DNA from: an uncultured Spirochaetaceae bacterium
GTDB lineage: Bacteria; Spirochaetota; Spirochaetia; Treponematales; Treponemataceae
Assembly (NCBI GenBank): GCA_902766345.1
Contig: CACXDK010000061.1
Coordinates: forward strand, 1 to 7,091
Length of the DNA stretch: 7,091 bases
Direction: 5' to 3'
Notes under the pieces: model-generated
The model's input: only the letters and a program-made list of their open reading frames with translations
What the model was told of the DNA's origin: nothing
The model's database searches: none
Shown: positions 6,560-7,091 of the stretch, one piece after another
How positions within the stretch are numbered: the first letter of the stretch is position 1
How the letters are laid out: the number at the start of each line of letters is the position of its first letter
Translations under genes and position numbers: made by a program

Positions 6560-6572
6560 TTTTTTTTTTTTT
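6558..6572. repeat. 15-base T homopolymer
   Basis: Fifteen consecutive Ts on the plus strand (A15 in the mRNA) lie between the terminator and the mmsA ribosome binding site. The tract is outside coding sequence and on the 5' side of GGGG, so length changes would alter the terminator-to-RBS distance but neither the reading frame nor the RBS-to-ATG spacing. Tracts of this length are prone to replication slippage and also to sequencing error. Confidence 0.9.
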
Positions 6573-6573
6573 G

Positions 6574-6613
6574 AAAAAAAGGGGGCTGTCTGATTTGTGA
6601 TTTCGACAGCCCC
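6574..6613 (-). terminator. Intrinsic terminator between the chvE-like and mmsA-like genes (probable attenuating terminator)
   Basis: GGGGCTGTC and GACAGCCCC (plus 6582-6590 and 6605-6613) form a perfect 9-bp GC-rich stem with a 14-nt loop. On the minus strand the stem is followed by a C and then seven Ts, which is a classical intrinsic terminator. It begins 18 bp past the binding-protein stop. In sugar ABC operons a partial terminator here is a common way to make more binding protein than transporter, and the hairpin also protects the 3' end of the short mRNA. Read-through is needed for mmsA and mmsB unless they have their own promoter, and no convincing one fits in this gap. Confidence 0.88.
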
Positions 6614-6631
6614 TTAATCAAGTCAATTCAA

Positions 6632-7091
6632 CTATTTGAGCTGAGCTTCTGTGTAATATCCAGAGTCAATCAACAATGCTTTGTAGTTGTCTTTTGAGCC
6701 GTAAACTGGTTCACAAAGGAATGAAGGGATGATACCTGTTCCGTTGTTGTATGTTTTTGTGTCGTTTACTTCTGGTTTTTTGCCGTTCATGATAGCGTCA
6801 ACCATCTCAACTACTTTAGCAGCAAGTGTACGAGTATCTTTGAAGATAGACATAGCCTGTGTGCCTTTGAGCATGTTCTTTACAGAGATAATATCGCAGT
6901 CCTGACCAGTGATGATTGGGAAGTTGTCTGCTGTGTATCCTGCAGAGATGAGAGCGTTTGTTACACCGTTAGCTGTTGAGTCGTTTGAGCAGTAAACTGC
7001 GTCGAGTTTTGTTGCTTTTGGACCGTATTTGTTAGCTGTGATGAGGTTCTCCATTCGTTTCTGAGCCTCTTCTGTTGACCAGTTGAGAGTA
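6632..7091 (-). CDS. chvE: Monosaccharide ABC transporter substrate-binding protein, ChvE-like (C-terminal part; 5' end outside window)
   Basis: The last 152 residues of a type I periplasmic sugar-binding protein are visible, with the frame open through the right edge (the ATG at 7054 is internal). Counting from the first visible residue, LNWSTEEAQKRMENLI opens the segment and LDAVYCSNDSTANGV (29-43) is a strand and helix of the C-terminal lobe. ITGQD (60-64) carries an aspartate conserved in ChvE relatives and probably contacts sugar. IFKDTRTLA (82-90) and EVNDTKTYNNG (107-117) follow, and the protein ends in LIDSGYYTEAQLK. These blocks and the ending strongly resemble ChvE, which binds arabinose, galactose, glucose, xylose and related sugars; the exact ligand cannot be read here. 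The signal peptide or lipobox lies outside the window. The partner ATPase and permease genes follow downstream, past the terminator. Confidence 0.9.
   Translation of the reverse strand, partial: TLNWSTEEAQKRMENLITANKYGPKATKLDAVYCSNDSTANGVTNALISAGYTADNFPIITGQDCDIISVKNMLKGTQAMSIFKDTRTLAAKVVEMVDAIMNGKKPEVNDTKTYNNGTGIIPSFLCEPVYGSKDNYKALLIDSGYYTEAQLK

Larger units (their letters stand above)
6554..6585 (-). promoter_or_regulatory. Potential RBS-sequestering hairpin, alternative to the terminator fold
   Basis: On the minus strand CCCCCTTTTTTT (plus 6585-6574) is followed by a C, then A15 and GGGG (plus 6572-6554). C4T7 can pair with A7G4, giving a stem of up to 11 bp that buries the mmsA ribosome binding site. 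The first arm reuses the CCCC and the U-tract of the upstream terminator, so the two structures cannot coexist. The complementarity is visible directly; any regulatory use is inference. Confidence 0.45.

Noticed and set aside
1..7091. CRISPR arrays, tRNA or rRNA genes, insertion sequences, phage or defence genes
   Set aside because: No repeat-spacer pattern, cloverleaf, transposase or terminal inverted repeats were seen on reading both strands.

Overview
This 7.1-kb stretch is compact, AT-rich bacterial DNA (about 40% GC by eye, not computed) with very tight gene packing. The protein types best suggest a spirochaete, probably a gut- or rumen-type Treponema: a ChvE/MmsA/MmsB monosaccharide ABC transporter, an Hsp33 chaperone and an Rsm22-like methyltransferase. 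This assignment is an inference from protein character, with no rRNA or marker gene to confirm it.

Layout. Positions 1-1480 carry two plus-strand genes: the 3' part of a PlsC-type acyltransferase, and a secreted alpha/beta hydrolase (acetyl-esterase type) that overlaps it by 20 bp. The hydrolase then overlaps, tail to tail, an Rsm22-family methyltransferase on the minus strand by 34 bp. Everything from 1447 to the right edge reads on the minus strand. Going right to left (5' to 3' on that strand), the order is chvE-like sugar-binding protein (cut by the window edge), intrinsic terminator, mmsA/gguA-like ATPase, mmsB/gguB-like permease, intrinsic terminator, hslO (Hsp33), rsm22.

How the genes work together. 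The chvE-mmsA-mmsB set encodes a complete high-affinity monosaccharide importer: a binding protein, a double ATPase and a permease that would form a homodimer. The hairpin between the binding-protein gene and the ATPase gene fits the common pattern in which the binding protein is made in excess. Its 3' arm and U-tract can also pair with the A15-GGGG sequence that contains the mmsA ribosome binding site. The DNA therefore encodes two mutually exclusive folds, terminator hairpin versus RBS-blocking hairpin. This is the most interesting regulatory structure in the window.

hslO and rsm22 overlap and look co-translated. They pair a zinc/cysteine redox-switched chaperone with a putative iron-sulfur ribosome-assembly methyltransferase. 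The roughly 130-bp gap before hslO holds an intrinsic terminator, two short perfect palindromes and a possible weak promoter between them. No RNA genes, CRISPR arrays, insertion sequences, phage genes or attachment sites were seen. I did not find a wholly unknown multi-gene system.
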